Source: DATAOG01 sp963782885 | Lineage (GTDB): Bacteria; Pseudomonadota; Alphaproteobacteria; Geminicoccales; Geminicoccaceae | Length of the DNA stretch: 64,000 bases | Assembly: GCA_963782885.1 (NCBI GenBank) | Contig: CAWALL010000002.1 | Location: 310,001-374,000, forward strand | Direction of reading: 5' to 3' | Part shown: positions 43,497 through 51,484 of the stretch, piece after piece | Layout of the letters: the number at the start of each line of letters is the position of its first letter | Numbering within the stretch: position 1 is the first letter of the stretch | Notes under the pieces: generated by a model | What the model was told of the DNA's origin: nothing | What the model saw: the letters and a program-made list of their open reading frames with translations, nothing else | The model's database searches: none | Made by a program: the position numbers and the translations under genes

Positions 43497-45681
43497 AGCG
43501 TCCCTCCGCTTTCAACATGGTGGGGGTGAGGCCCTGGGGGGCGAGGATCTCGGCGAGCGCGGCAGCGACCCCGACGGCCATCTCGCGGCCGCCGCAGACC
43601 AGCACCTGGGCGCCCTCGGCGACGAGCCGAGCCACCTGCGCGCCGTTGCGGCGCAGGGCATCCTGCACATGCGCGCGCGGCGTGGTGCGCGAGAAGGCGG
43701 TTGTGACCGAGGCGAGCCGTCCCTCCGCCCGCCAGCTTGCGAGTTCCTCACCGTAGAGCAGGTCGCTCTCGGGGTGGCGCGTGCCGAAGTAGAGGTGCAT
43801 CGGCCGGCGCCGCGCGTTCGCCCGGGCGAAGCCGGCGAGCGGCCCGATGCCCGTGCCCGCCCCGATCAGGATCACCGGCGCCCGGCCGCGCGCCGGGCGG
43901 AAGTCCGGGTTGCGGCGGATGAAGGCGCGGACAATCTCGCCGGGCTGGAGCTCAAAAAGCTGGCCGGAGCACAGGCCGCCGGGATGCTTCCGAACGCAGA
44001 TCTCGGCGAAGCAATCCTGCGAGGCGGAGGCCAGCGAGTAGAACCGCGGGACGACCGAGCCCTTAGGCAGGATGCCGAGCAGGTCTCCGGCCGCAAAGCG
44101 CGGGAACCCCTGCCTCGTGAGGCGCTGCCAGAGGGCCGTCCGGGGCAGGGCAAAGCGGAGGATCGCGGTCGGCGCCTGGACCTCGCCGCCGTAGTCGCGG
44201 CGTGAGATCAGGGTCAGCGGCTGCGCTCTCGGTGACACGGGCTGGTGGTTCAGCTCGAGCGCCAGGCCTATTGCCGCTCCGAGGGCCCGGCTCCAGCGAG
44301 CGAAATCCTGCGGCGACTGCCGGTCCACGGTGTCGAGCGGGAGAAGCTGTGGCCACCCCTTGGCCTCAGCCGCCCGCGCGACCGCCTTCGCGAACCCGCA
44401 GAAAGCGGGGAAGCTGCGGTCGCCGAAACCGAGCACCGCGAGGCGTCCGCGCGGCGCCTCGGGCAGGGCGGCGAGACGATCGAGGAAGCCTTTGGCCGAA
44501 GCCGGCGCGGCGCCGTCACCATAGGTCGCGGCGAGCACGATCACCTGCGCGGCGCGCGCATAGCGGCGGGGCGCGAAGGCCGACATGGGCGCGACGTGCA
44601 CACGTTGTCCCGCAGCTGTGAGGCCGGCGTGGAGGGTCGCGGCGAAGCCCCAGGTGCTGCCTCCCTCGCTGCCGACGAGCAGGATGCTGTCGGCCTGACC
44701 GGCAGCGGCGTTGCCCTTGATACGCGGCCAGCCGGGCCGTCTCGCGGCCCACAGGACCACGCCGGTTCCCGCCATGGCCGGCACGCCAAGCGCCAGCACG
44801 CCGAGCACGAGGCCCAGCACCGGCGCACCCCTCCCGGTGTGGAGCATGTAGATCGTCTCCGTCACCCGGTCCCATGCCCCGAGATCACTCCAAGCGAGAA
44901 GTGCGCCCGTACCCTGGTCGAGGTAGCCTTCGCCCGCGTCGGTCTTCAGCGTGAAGACGTCCGTGGCGTCGCCCGGATAGGGAAAGGTCAGCTCCCGGAG
45001 CTCCGCGACCGGCGTGTCGCGCAGGAGGGGCATGTCGGCCGGCGCGAAGCCGGTCCGGCCGCTGACTTGCCTGGGGAACGGCGGCGCGCCCGGCCCCTCG
45101 GGTACGAGATCAAAGGTCGATGCCGACATCCAGAGCGCGGTGGCTGAGGAAAGGAGCAGCCCCACGACGGCGATCCGGGCGATCTCCACATGCAGGCGGC
45201 CGGAGGAGGGGCCTTTCAGGGGTGACAGGAACCGGCGCCATCCGCCGGTCCGCCGCACCACGAGCGCCACTCCGGACAGCGACAGCACGAGCATCGCGGC
45301 GGCGCCCCCGGCTGCGACGATCCGGCCCGCGTCGCCGAGGAACAGCGAGCGGTGGAGATTGGTCACCCAGCGCTCAAACGCCGGGGTGTCGGCTGTCCCG
45401 ACGCCTTTGCCGGTAGCCGGATCGATCACCGCCGCGCCGGGTCGGCCTTCCTCAAAGTAGTAGGCGGTGATCCGGCCCGATGGCGCGCGCCGGATCTGCT
45501 CCACCCCGGGGTAGACGGCGGCGATCCGCTCCGTCAGGGCGGCGACGCTCATATTCACCGGGGAAGGCGTGCGCAGAGCTTCGCTCCCGTGCAGGACCGA
45601 CAGGACCGCCCCGCTGAGGCTCAGGACGACGAGCAGAGCCGCGGCGATCAGGCCGGGCCACCTATGCACGGACCGGATCAT
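43477..45681 (-). CDS. PepSY membrane / flavodoxin / FNR-type reductase fusion
   Basis: The 734-residue protein starts MIRSVHRWPGLIAAALLVVL. Residues 1-310 form a PepSY-associated membrane part with about four helices (LSLSGAVLSVLHGSEAL; IVAAGGAAAMLVLSLSGVAL; IAVVGLLLSSATALWM; LVLGVLALGVPAMAGTGVVL). Then comes a flavodoxin-like FMN domain (ILLVGSEGGSTWGFAATLHA, ATYGDGAAPASAKGFLDRL) and a FAD/NADP domain of the sulfite reductase flavoprotein type (FYSLASASQDCFAEICVRKH, LIGAGTGIGPLAGFARANAR, VQDALRRNGAQVARLVAEGA, VCGGREMAVGVAAAL). It probably moves electrons from cytoplasmic NADPH through flavins across the membrane to periplasmic acceptors. Neighbours ApbE and DUF2271 support this. Confidence 0.9.
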   Translation of the reverse strand: MIRSVHRWPGLIAAALLVVLSLSGAVLSVLHGSEALRTPSPVNMSVAALTERIAAVYPGVEQIRRAPSGRITAYYFEEGRPGAAVIDPATGKGVGTADTPAFERWVTNLHRSLFLGDAGRIVAAGGAAAMLVLSLSGVALVVRRTGGWRRFLSPLKGPSSGRLHVEIARIAVVGLLLSSATALWMSASTFDLVPEGPGAPPFPRQVSGRTGFAPADMPLLRDTPVAELRELTFPYPGDATDVFTLKTDAGEGYLDQGTGALLAWSDLGAWDRVTETIYMLHTGRGAPVLGLVLGVLALGVPAMAGTGVVLWAARRPGWPRIKGNAAAGQADSILLVGSEGGSTWGFAATLHAGLTAAGQRVHVAPMSAFAPRRYARAAQVIVLAATYGDGAAPASAKGFLDRLAALPEAPRGRLAVLGFGDRSFPAFCGFAKAVARAAEAKGWPQLLPLDTVDRQSPQDFARWSRALGAAIGLALELNHQPVSPRAQPLTLISRRDYGGEVQAPTAILRFALPRTALWQRLTRQGFPRFAAGDLLGILPKGSVVPRFYSLASASQDCFAEICVRKHPGGLCSGQLFELQPGEIVRAFIRRNPDFRPARGRAPVILIGAGTGIGPLAGFARANARRRPMHLYFGTRHPESDLLYGEELASWRAEGRLASVTTAFSRTTPRAHVQDALRRNGAQVARLVAEGAQVLVCGGREMAVGVAAALAEILAPQGLTPTMLKAEGRYAEDVY

Positions 45682-45702
45682 AGCGCTCTCCTTCCGGTCC
45701 GC

Positions 45703-46173
45703 TCACATGTCGTAAGTGAAGGTCGCAACATAGCGGCGCCCGGCGTTGGGCTGGCCCGCGCCTGCAGTCGAAAGCGGCAACGCGACCTCGTTCGGGCTGT
45801 CGCGCATGTCCTCGACGGCGGCGTCGATGTGCAGCGTGTAGCCCGCGTCGAAGAGCGCATCCGCGAGGTCGAGCGTGATCTTGAGCGTCCGCCCGGCGCC
45901 AACGCTGGCGCCAGTGATACCGTTGATCTGGGCGGCATCGCCGCTGGTGGCCCGATACCAGTCGGTGAGGTGCTCGTAGTATTTCGATTTGTCGCCCGCC
46001 ATCCAGAGGCTGCCGACATAGGCGCCTTGCGCATCGGTAACGTAGAAGCCGAGGTAGGCGCCGTTGCCGCCGTACTGGTTCAGCGTCGTCGTCAGCGTCA
46101 CCGGGCGCGCGAGGGCCAGGCCAGGCGCGGTCAGGGCTGTGGTCAGGGCAAGAGCGGCCAGAAGGGTTCTCAT
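45703..46173 (-). CDS. Periplasmic DUF2271 protein
   Basis: From ATG 46173 (MRTLLAALALTTALTAPGLA) the protein has 156 residues and a signal peptide cut near ALA. The body contains TLTTTLNQYGGNGAYLGFYV, YVGSLWMAGDKSKYYEHLTD and WYRATSGDAAQINGITGASV, which is the DUF2271 pattern. The GITGASV sequence recalls the flavinylation motif (D/S)GxTGAT used by ApbE in FMN-binding domains, so it may carry covalent FMN. Such proteins are usually found next to PepSY reductases and ApbE. It lies 21 bp upstream of the reductase gene. Confidence 0.85.
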   Translation of the reverse strand: MRTLLAALALTTALTAPGLALARPVTLTTTLNQYGGNGAYLGFYVTDAQGAYVGSLWMAGDKSKYYEHLTDWYRATSGDAAQINGITGASVGAGRTLKITLDLADALFDAGYTLHIDAAVEDMRDSPNEVALPLSTAGAGQPNAGRRYVATFTYDM

Positions 46174-46306
46174 CGTCGGTCTCCACCTGTCGGATTTCGA
46201 GGGTGGCAAACTCGGATCCGCTGCTGATGGCTGCCTGACGGCGTGACGTTTTCCGCTTCAGCTTGCCGTCAGCTTGGCTGCTCGCGGCGCGGCCATAAAC
46301 GCATGG

Positions 46307-46334
46307 CCCCGTCACCGGCTAGCCGGTGACGGGG
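46307..46334 (-). terminator. Perfect 12-bp-arm palindrome, terminator-like
   Basis: CCCCGTCACCGG and CCGGTGACGGGG flank CTAG, a very stable hairpin. It lies 30 bp after the stop of the acidic secreted protein on the minus strand and before the DUF2271 gene. There is no clear T-run, so termination may be partial. Confidence 0.6.
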
Positions 46335-46363
46335 CAGCAACAGCCGGACCGGCGCCGTGTGGC

Positions 46364-46711
46364 TCAGTTCACTTGGACCTTCGGCGCTACGCCGTTGCCG
46401 AAGAGACCGTTGGCTGGAGGTGCGACGGTGCCGGCCGGAGCGGGGTTTGCACCTCCGCCTTGATCGCCGTCATCGTCATCATGGCCTTCGTCGTCCTCAT
46501 GATCCCTGTGGTGGTCAGCAGCGTCGTTGTCGTGCGAGCGGCGATGCGTCCGATGCTCGCGGTCGTCGTCATCGTTGCTGGCGAGGAGGAGGGTGGCGTC
46601 CGCAACGCGCAGACCCTCCCCCGTGAAATGCCGGATCGCTCCTGCCGCCGGGATCGTCAGGAGCGCGCCGAGAGCGGTGGCCGCGGCGATCAGGGGAAGT
46701 TTGGTTTTCAT
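46364..46711 (-). CDS. Secreted Asp/His-rich protein
   Basis: Start ATG 46711 (MKTKLPLIAAATALGALLTI) is chosen because GGGAG stands eight bases before it; the frame is open 12 codons upstream. A signal peptide ends near AAG-A. The mature 95 residues have a strongly acidic and His-rich centre (NDDDDREHRTHRRSHDNDAA, DHHRDHEDDEGHDDDDGDQG) and a Pro/Gly end. Such runs usually bind divalent metals in the periplasm. No family is recognised. Its place in the redox cluster suggests metal or haem handling. Confidence 0.7.
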   Translation of the reverse strand: MKTKLPLIAAATALGALLTIPAAGAIRHFTGEGLRVADATLLLASNDDDDREHRTHRRSHDNDAADHHRDHEDDEGHDDDDGDQGGGANPAPAGTVAPPANGLFGNGVAPKVQVN

Positions 46712-46869
46712 CAGAAGAGCTCCCATCATCTTGGATCGCTCGAGCATGGCCGCCGTCCCTGAGCTGTTCCTGACGACCGCGCGGTTTCCGCTTCAGGTTG
46801 CCGTAAGGAGACGTCCCGCCGGCCAGGCCGGGCAGTCGAGCTTTGGGGGCGAATGGAAGGCGCTCAGGC

Positions 46870-47195
46870 GATGCCACCCGAAAGGCCGTGATGAGGGCAT
46901 CGAGGATCATCGCCGTACCGGCCGGGTCGTGGCCGATTTAGCAGGTCTCGCGGTCGCCGATCGCTTCCGAGGGCAGGGGCGGCAGCCCGCGGCCCACGGG
47001 CGAACCGCGCGAAGCGCGCATATGCGGACCGATGAAGCCCTCGACGACACGCACCGCGATAAGCGCGAGCCCCGCACAGCTGGCCCATCCGTGCCGTCCC
47101 TGCGCCTCCTGCGCCGTCAGCCCAACGATCGCGAAGACGGCGATGAGGCCCATGTCGGCCACCCGCACGCGCAGATCCCAGACGCGGGCTATCGA
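46870..47195 (-). pseudogene. Cytochrome b561-like gene, frameshifted remnant
   Basis: The frame reads RVWDLRVRVADMGLIAVFAI, VGLTAQEAQGRHGWASCAGL and VRVVEGFIGPHMRASRG; the next frame then continues ARFARFARGPRAA. This matches the first 70 residues of cytochrome b561 proteins (RVWDxxVRLFHW ... GFIGPxHARF), compare the intact gene at 50004. The HW ligand region is altered and three of the four helices are gone. It starts exactly at the stop of the PepSY gene, so a PepSY-b561 operon once stood here. Confidence 0.6.
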
Positions 47196-47530
47196 TCGTC
47201 CTCCCTACGGGGCGCGCGGTCGTGCTCGCCGTGGTCCGGTCCCGCATCGCGGCCTTCCGCGTCCTCGTATTCGATCGCCTGGATCGTGAGCGTCGCCGGA
47301 TCGACCGTCATCTTGCTCGCGCGTCCGTCGGCATCCCGGCCGTCGATCTCGTAGCAACCGTCGTCGATCTTGATGCGGCGGACTGTCCAGCCCTGCGCTT
47401 CGGCCATGCGCTGAACGGCCTCGCGCGGCTGCCATTGCGCCATTGGTACGGAGCAGTCTTCATCGGCCCATGCCACGCTCGTGGCGGCGAGGGACGTCAG
47501 GAGCGTGACAACTGTCAGAGACTTCCCCAT
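47189..47530 (-). CDS. Small periplasmic PepSY-domain protein
   Basis: The 113-residue protein has a signal peptide (MGKSLTVVTLLTSLAATSVA-WA) and a PepSY domain: MAQWQPREAVQRMAEAQGWT, VRRIKIDDGCYEIDGRDADG, RASKMTVDPATLTIQAIEYE. The C-terminal end is acidic and His-rich. Small PepSY proteins of this type are typically encoded beside an OmpR-type two-component system, as here (47675, divergent). They may bind flavin, metal or modulate the sensor kinase. Confidence 0.88.
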   Translation of the reverse strand: MGKSLTVVTLLTSLAATSVAWADEDCSVPMAQWQPREAVQRMAEAQGWTVRRIKIDDGCYEIDGRDADGRASKMTVDPATLTIQAIEYEDAEGRDAGPDHGEHDRAPRREDDR

Positions 47531-47674
47531 TCATCAAACTCCCGCCAAGTTCTCTGATGCATCTGTTGCGCCGCGAAGCTGACGGTAGCCTGAAGCCGCA
47601 AGCAGGCGCGCTTCAGGTTCACGTCAGCAGCGGGGAGGAAATTCAGTGACGAACGCAAGAGCGAAGCATGGGTG

Positions 47675-48334
47675 ATGCGCATCCTGCTGATCGAGGACGA
47701 CACGGTTCTGGGCGCCGCGTTGCGCGACCAGATCGCGGCCGATGGCCATTCGATGGACTGGGTCATGCGGCTCGATGCGGCCCGCGAGGCGTTGGCGGTA
47801 GCGGTCTACGACCTCGTGCTCCTCGACCTCATGCTGCCGGACGGGCGCGGCATCCCCTTCTTGCGGGCGCTCAGGGCTCGAGGCGACGTGACGCCAGTGA
47901 TCATCCTGACCGCGCTCGACCAGGTTTCCGACCGGATCGAGGGGCTGAACGCCGGGGCCGACGACTACCTGGTCAAGCCCTTCGACTTGGCCGAGCTCTC
48001 CGCACGCATCGGGTCCGTCGCGCGGCGCTACGCCGGCAACCCCAATCCCATGATCAGGCTGGGTGCGCTCGAGATCGACCTCGCCGCCCGCAGCGTCCGT
48101 AAGGCGGGCCGTCTCGTTCCGCTTACAGCGCGCGAGTGGGTGCTTTTCGAGACTTTCCTCCAGCATCCGGGGCAACTGCTCTCCAAAGCCCAACTCGAGG
48201 AACGGCTCTACTCTTTCGACACCGAAATCGAGAGCAACACGATCGAGGTCCACGTCAGCCGCTTGCGCAAGAAGCTTGGTCATTCGGTCATCGAGACGGA
48301 ACGCGGCCTCGGCTATCGCCTCGGGACCGCATGA
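47675..48334 (+). CDS. OmpR/PhoB-type response regulator
   Basis: The protein has 219 residues from ATG 47675; a GTG directly before it is an alternative. Receiver domain: RILLIEDDTVLGAALRDQIA (acidic pocket), LVLLDLMLPDGRGIPFLRAL (phospho-acceptor Asp51), VIILTALDQVSDRIEGLNAG and DDYLVKPFDLAEL (Lys). The winged-helix domain shows PLTAREWVLFETFLQHPGQL, SNTIEVHVSRLRKKLG and ETERGLGYRL. It binds DNA as a dimer on phosphorylation. Divergent from the PepSY gene with a 144-bp gap, so it likely controls that promoter and perhaps the whole redox cluster. Confidence 0.95.
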   Translation: MRILLIEDDTVLGAALRDQIAADGHSMDWVMRLDAAREALAVAVYDLVLLDLMLPDGRGIPFLRALRARGDVTPVIILTALDQVSDRIEGLNAGADDYLVKPFDLAELSARIGSVARRYAGNPNPMIRLGALEIDLAARSVRKAGRLVPLTAREWVLFETFLQHPGQLLSKAQLEERLYSFDTEIESNTIEVHVSRLRKKLGHSVIETERGLGYRLGTA

Positions 48335-49662
48335 GGGCGCCACGCTCGCTCCAGGCACGCCTGGCGCTGGCCATCGGGCTCGGCGTGACCCTGCTCTGGA
48401 TCGCCGCGGCGACGGTGACGGCGACCATCCTGCGCCACGACATGGACGAGGTATTCGATTCGGCGCTTCAGGAGACGGCGCAGCGGATCCTTCCGCTCGC
48501 GGTCCTCGAAACCTTCGGCCGCGAGGAAGAAGGCGTGGCACAGAGGATCGCGACGCTCCGGGAGCACGAGGAATACTTCACCTACATCGTGCGCGATGCG
48601 CAGGGCCGCGTGCTGCTCACGTCGCATGCCGCCAACCCTTCGGTTTTCCCGCCCTATGAAGGGACGGGCTTTCGCCAGACAGCCACCCATCGACTGTACT
48701 ACGACGCGGCCCTCCAGGAGACGGTCACCATCGCGGTGGCCGAGCCCCTCGACCACCGTGCTACCACGGCGCGTCAGATGCAGCTGGGACTCGGGCTGCC
48801 GCTGCTCGTGGTGATCCCGCTCAGCCTCGCAGCGATCATCCTCGCGGTTCGCCTGAGCCTTTACCCGGTACGGCGGCTCCGCGACGATCTGGCCGCCCGA
48901 AGCGCACGCGATCTCTCCGCCGTGCCGGGAGCAGGACTGCCGAGCGAAGTCGCCCCGATCGCCGCCGCCGTGAACCAGCTCCTGGGCCGCCTGAAGGCCG
49001 CATTCGAAGCCGAGCGCAGTTTCGCCGCCAACGCGGCGCATGAGCTCCGGACGCCTGTAGCCGGAGCCATGGCGCAGGCGCAGCGTCTGCGCGCCGAGAC
49101 AACCGACCAGAAGGCGGCGGAGCACGCTGCGGAGATCGAGGCTTCGCTAAAGCGGCTGACGCGCTTGTCGGAAAAGCTGATGCAACTAGCGCGCGCAGAA
49201 GGCGGCCACCTCAGGAGCGGCTGTCCCGCAGACTTGAGCCCTATCCTCAGACTTCTCACGGCCGACTTCAAGCGGTCGGTCGGGGCCGAGCGGCTCGACC
49301 TCGTCCTGCCGATCGAACCGGTGCTCTCCGATATCGACCCCGACGCCTTCGGCATCCTCTGCCGCAACCTGATCGAGAACGCCATCAAACATGGGGCGCC
49401 CGACGCGACGGTGCACGTCCGGCTCACTGCTGAAGGGAGGCTGACGGTTGCCAACGCGGCACCAGCGCTCCCTGCCGACACCCTCGCCCGGCTGACGGCG
49501 CGCTTCGAACGAGCAGCGACGGCCGGCGACGGCAGCGGTCTGGGGCTGGCCATCGTGCAGACCATTGCAGAGCGCGCGGGTGGCTCGCTCGAGCTGCGAT
49601 CTCCAATCCCGGGCCGCTCGAGCGGATTTGAGGCTGCGGTGCAGCTTCCGTCCGGTTCGTGA
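48331..49662 (+). CDS. Sensor histidine kinase
   Basis: Start ATG 48331 overlaps the regulator stop (ATGA). The 443-residue protein has a first membrane helix (ALAIGLGVTLLWIAAATVTA), a periplasmic sensor of about 120 residues, a second helix (LGLGLPLLVVIPLSLAAIIL), then a HAMP-like linker, the H-box FAANAAHELRTPVAGAM (His237), the N-box LCRNLIENAIKHG and G-box GDGSGLGLAIV. It resembles QseC/TctE-type kinases that go with small PepSY proteins. The signal is not evident; metal or redox state is a reasonable guess from the neighbours. Confidence 0.94.
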   Translation: MRAPRSLQARLALAIGLGVTLLWIAAATVTATILRHDMDEVFDSALQETAQRILPLAVLETFGREEEGVAQRIATLREHEEYFTYIVRDAQGRVLLTSHAANPSVFPPYEGTGFRQTATHRLYYDAALQETVTIAVAEPLDHRATTARQMQLGLGLPLLVVIPLSLAAIILAVRLSLYPVRRLRDDLAARSARDLSAVPGAGLPSEVAPIAAAVNQLLGRLKAAFEAERSFAANAAHELRTPVAGAMAQAQRLRAETTDQKAAEHAAEIEASLKRLTRLSEKLMQLARAEGGHLRSGCPADLSPILRLLTADFKRSVGAERLDLVLPIEPVLSDIDPDAFGILCRNLIENAIKHGAPDATVHVRLTAEGRLTVANAAPALPADTLARLTARFERAATAGDGSGLGLAIVQTIAERAGGSLELRSPIPGRSSGFEAAVQLPSGS

Positions 49663-50003
49663 AGCCGTTGACCTCTATCTTCGGGGCTGACTGGATTGGG
49701 CGTCGACCGCTGCATCGCTCCATTCGGCCAGGAACTCCGGCGAGACCACCCGGATTCGTCCCCTGGCGAGCTCGGTGGCGTCCTCTCAAGTGCCAGAGCA
49801 TCGCCGATCCAATGGCAGCCAGGGCTCGCTGCCAGACGACCTTTGATCTCGATCAATGAGCGGTAAATTCCTCGGAGCTGTAATTGGAGCGCCGAGCGCG
49901 CCGGACCCCGATGACGGCGTCCGGCGCCAACCTGAGTGGCTCGCAGCAGAGAGTGTCATGCTGGCGAGCTGAGGCATGAGGATCAGATCTGCGGGGAGCG
50001 TCG
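49663..50003. other. Intergenic region upstream of cytochrome b561
   Basis: No credible gene is seen in these 341 bp. The notable element is the FNR/FixK-type box at 49843-49856. Confidence 0.5.
49843..49856 (+). promoter_or_regulatory. FNR/FixK/Anr-type box
   Basis: TTGATCTCGATCAA is a perfect match to the consensus TTGAT-N4-ATCAA bound by FNR-type oxygen-sensing regulators. Its centre is 154 bp before the start of the cytochrome b561 gene, which would fit activation from about -41.5 if transcription starts near 49891. Confidence 0.6.
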
Positions 50004-50666
50004 ATGGCACAGGCACTTGCGGACGCGGCTGAACGCCGAACGGAAAAGATGATCCGCGTGTGGGACGTCTTCGTCCGTCTCTTCCACTGGTCCGTGGCGA
50101 TCGGCTTCTTCGTAGCCTATCTCAGCGAGGATGCGCTCAGCCTGCACGTGTGGGCCGGTTACGTGGTGGGCGGTCTGATCGTGCTGCGGATTGTATGGGG
50201 CTTCATTGGGCCTGAGCACGCGAGGTTCTCCAGCTTCATCTACCCGCCTCGGACGGTGCTGCGTTACCTTTGGGACCTGATCCTCGGACGCGCCAAGCGC
50301 TACCTCGGCCATAGTCCTGGCGGCGGCGCCATGGTGCTGGTCCTCCTGATCGGCCTGCTCGGGACGGTCGGGACCGGCTTGGAGCTCTATGCCATCGAAG
50401 AGAACGCCGGGCCGTTGGCTCCGTTCGTGAGCTCCGGATCATCCTCAGGGCAGGCACAGCCGGCCCTCGAACGCGAAGGCGACGAGAACCACAAGGGCGC
50501 GGAGAGGTCCGGGGAATTCTGGGGAAAAACTCACGAGCTCCTTGCCAACCTGATGCTCGTCTTCGTCGTTCTCCATATCGCCGGTGTCCTGCTCGCAAGC
50601 TATCTGCACCGCGAGAACCTGACGAGAGCGATGGTTACCGGCCGAAAGCGATCTTTGTCCGAGTGA
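50004..50666 (+). CDS. Cytochrome b561-type membrane protein
   Basis: The 220-residue protein has four membrane helices: FVRLFHWSVAIGFFVAYLSE, AGYVVGGLIVLRIVWGFIGP, GGGAMVLVLLIGLLGTVGTG and LLANLMLVFVVLHIAGVLLA. Histidines in RLFHW, LHVWAGY, KTHELLAN and LHIAGV are the four b-haem ligand candidates. These proteins shuttle electrons between quinones and periplasmic cytochromes or reductases. ATG 50049 (MIRVWDVFV) is an alternative start that matches the family better. An FNR-type box upstream suggests low-oxygen control. Confidence 0.9.
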   Translation: MAQALADAAERRTEKMIRVWDVFVRLFHWSVAIGFFVAYLSEDALSLHVWAGYVVGGLIVLRIVWGFIGPEHARFSSFIYPPRTVLRYLWDLILGRAKRYLGHSPGGGAMVLVLLIGLLGTVGTGLELYAIEENAGPLAPFVSSGSSSGQAQPALEREGDENHKGAERSGEFWGKTHELLANLMLVFVVLHIAGVLLASYLHRENLTRAMVTGRKRSLSE

Positions 50667-50715
50667 GCAGGGGCCGGTCTCACGAGCAACACCCTTCCCC
50701 CGGAGAGGAACGCCG

Positions 50716-51036
50716 ATGAGAGCGAGGCTTTCAGGGATGGCGGCCATCGGCCTGGCCGTCGTTGTGCTGACCGCTGGTTCCATGAGCGGCGCCTACAGCC
50801 AGCAGCCGCCGATCTACGGCTCCCGCATGCGCACCGCGACTTCAGAGCAACAGCGCGAGCAGATCCGGCTCGAGCATCACGCTCAGATGCAGGAGCGCGC
50901 CGCGGAACTCGGCATCGAGCTGCCGGCCGCGCCCCCTGTGACCGGGATGGGGCGAGGCATGGGACAAGGCCAGGGAATGGGCGCCGGTCAGGGTGGCATG
51001 ATGCGCCAAGGCGCCCGGAGCGGTCGCGGCAACTGA
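50716..51036 (+). CDS. Small secreted Gly/Met/Gln-rich protein
   Basis: The 106-residue protein has a signal peptide (MRARLSGMAAIGLAVVVLTA ... AYS), a central charged helix (SEQQREQIRLEHHAQMQERA) and a Gly/Met-rich tail (GMGRGMGQGQGMGAGQGGMM). Met-rich tails are often linked to copper or periplasmic stress. A GGAGAGGAA-type site precedes the ATG. It lies 49 bp after cytochrome b561, probably in the same transcript. Confidence 0.65.
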   Translation: MRARLSGMAAIGLAVVVLTAGSMSGAYSQQPPIYGSRMRTATSEQQREQIRLEHHAQMQERAAELGIELPAAPPVTGMGRGMGQGQGMGAGQGGMMRQGARSGRGN

Positions 51037-51478
51037 AAGCAGCCCTCAAGCGCCGGCCGCCGAGCCAGAGCCGGCGCGGGGGCGCTCCTCCACCTGACGT
51101 AGCAAAACGCTGCCTCGATCTCCGGCCCGATGATGCCGAAGGGGTGTGCTTGAGCGGGAGTCCTGGGGTCCTGTTCTGGATAGCGCTCGACCACCCGAAC
51201 CAGGTGGGAGCGCACGGCGTGGGACCTGAGGCAACATCCGAAGCTCACGGACGCGCCGGTCGCCGTCCAGCACCTTTCCTTCAAGTCGATGGAGTATCGG
51301 TCCGCGTGATCTGCCGGATCGAGAGCGGAAGAAACCGAGCCGGCCAGTTGCGCTTGTAGCCGTCACGATGGCGCTACGCCGCGGACTACGAGGTCCTCTG
51401 GCGCGCTCCCAGTGTGCCGACCTGCTCTCCCTCCCTCCGTCCACCGGCTGTGCCCCCTGTCGAAGGATCGCGGTCGGC
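51037..51478. other. 442-bp region without a recognisable gene
   Basis: Open frames here look like chance. Nothing was recognised on either strand. The right border is the TAGCTA direct repeat of the ISNCY-type element. Confidence 0.45.
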
Positions 51479-51484
51479 TAGCTA

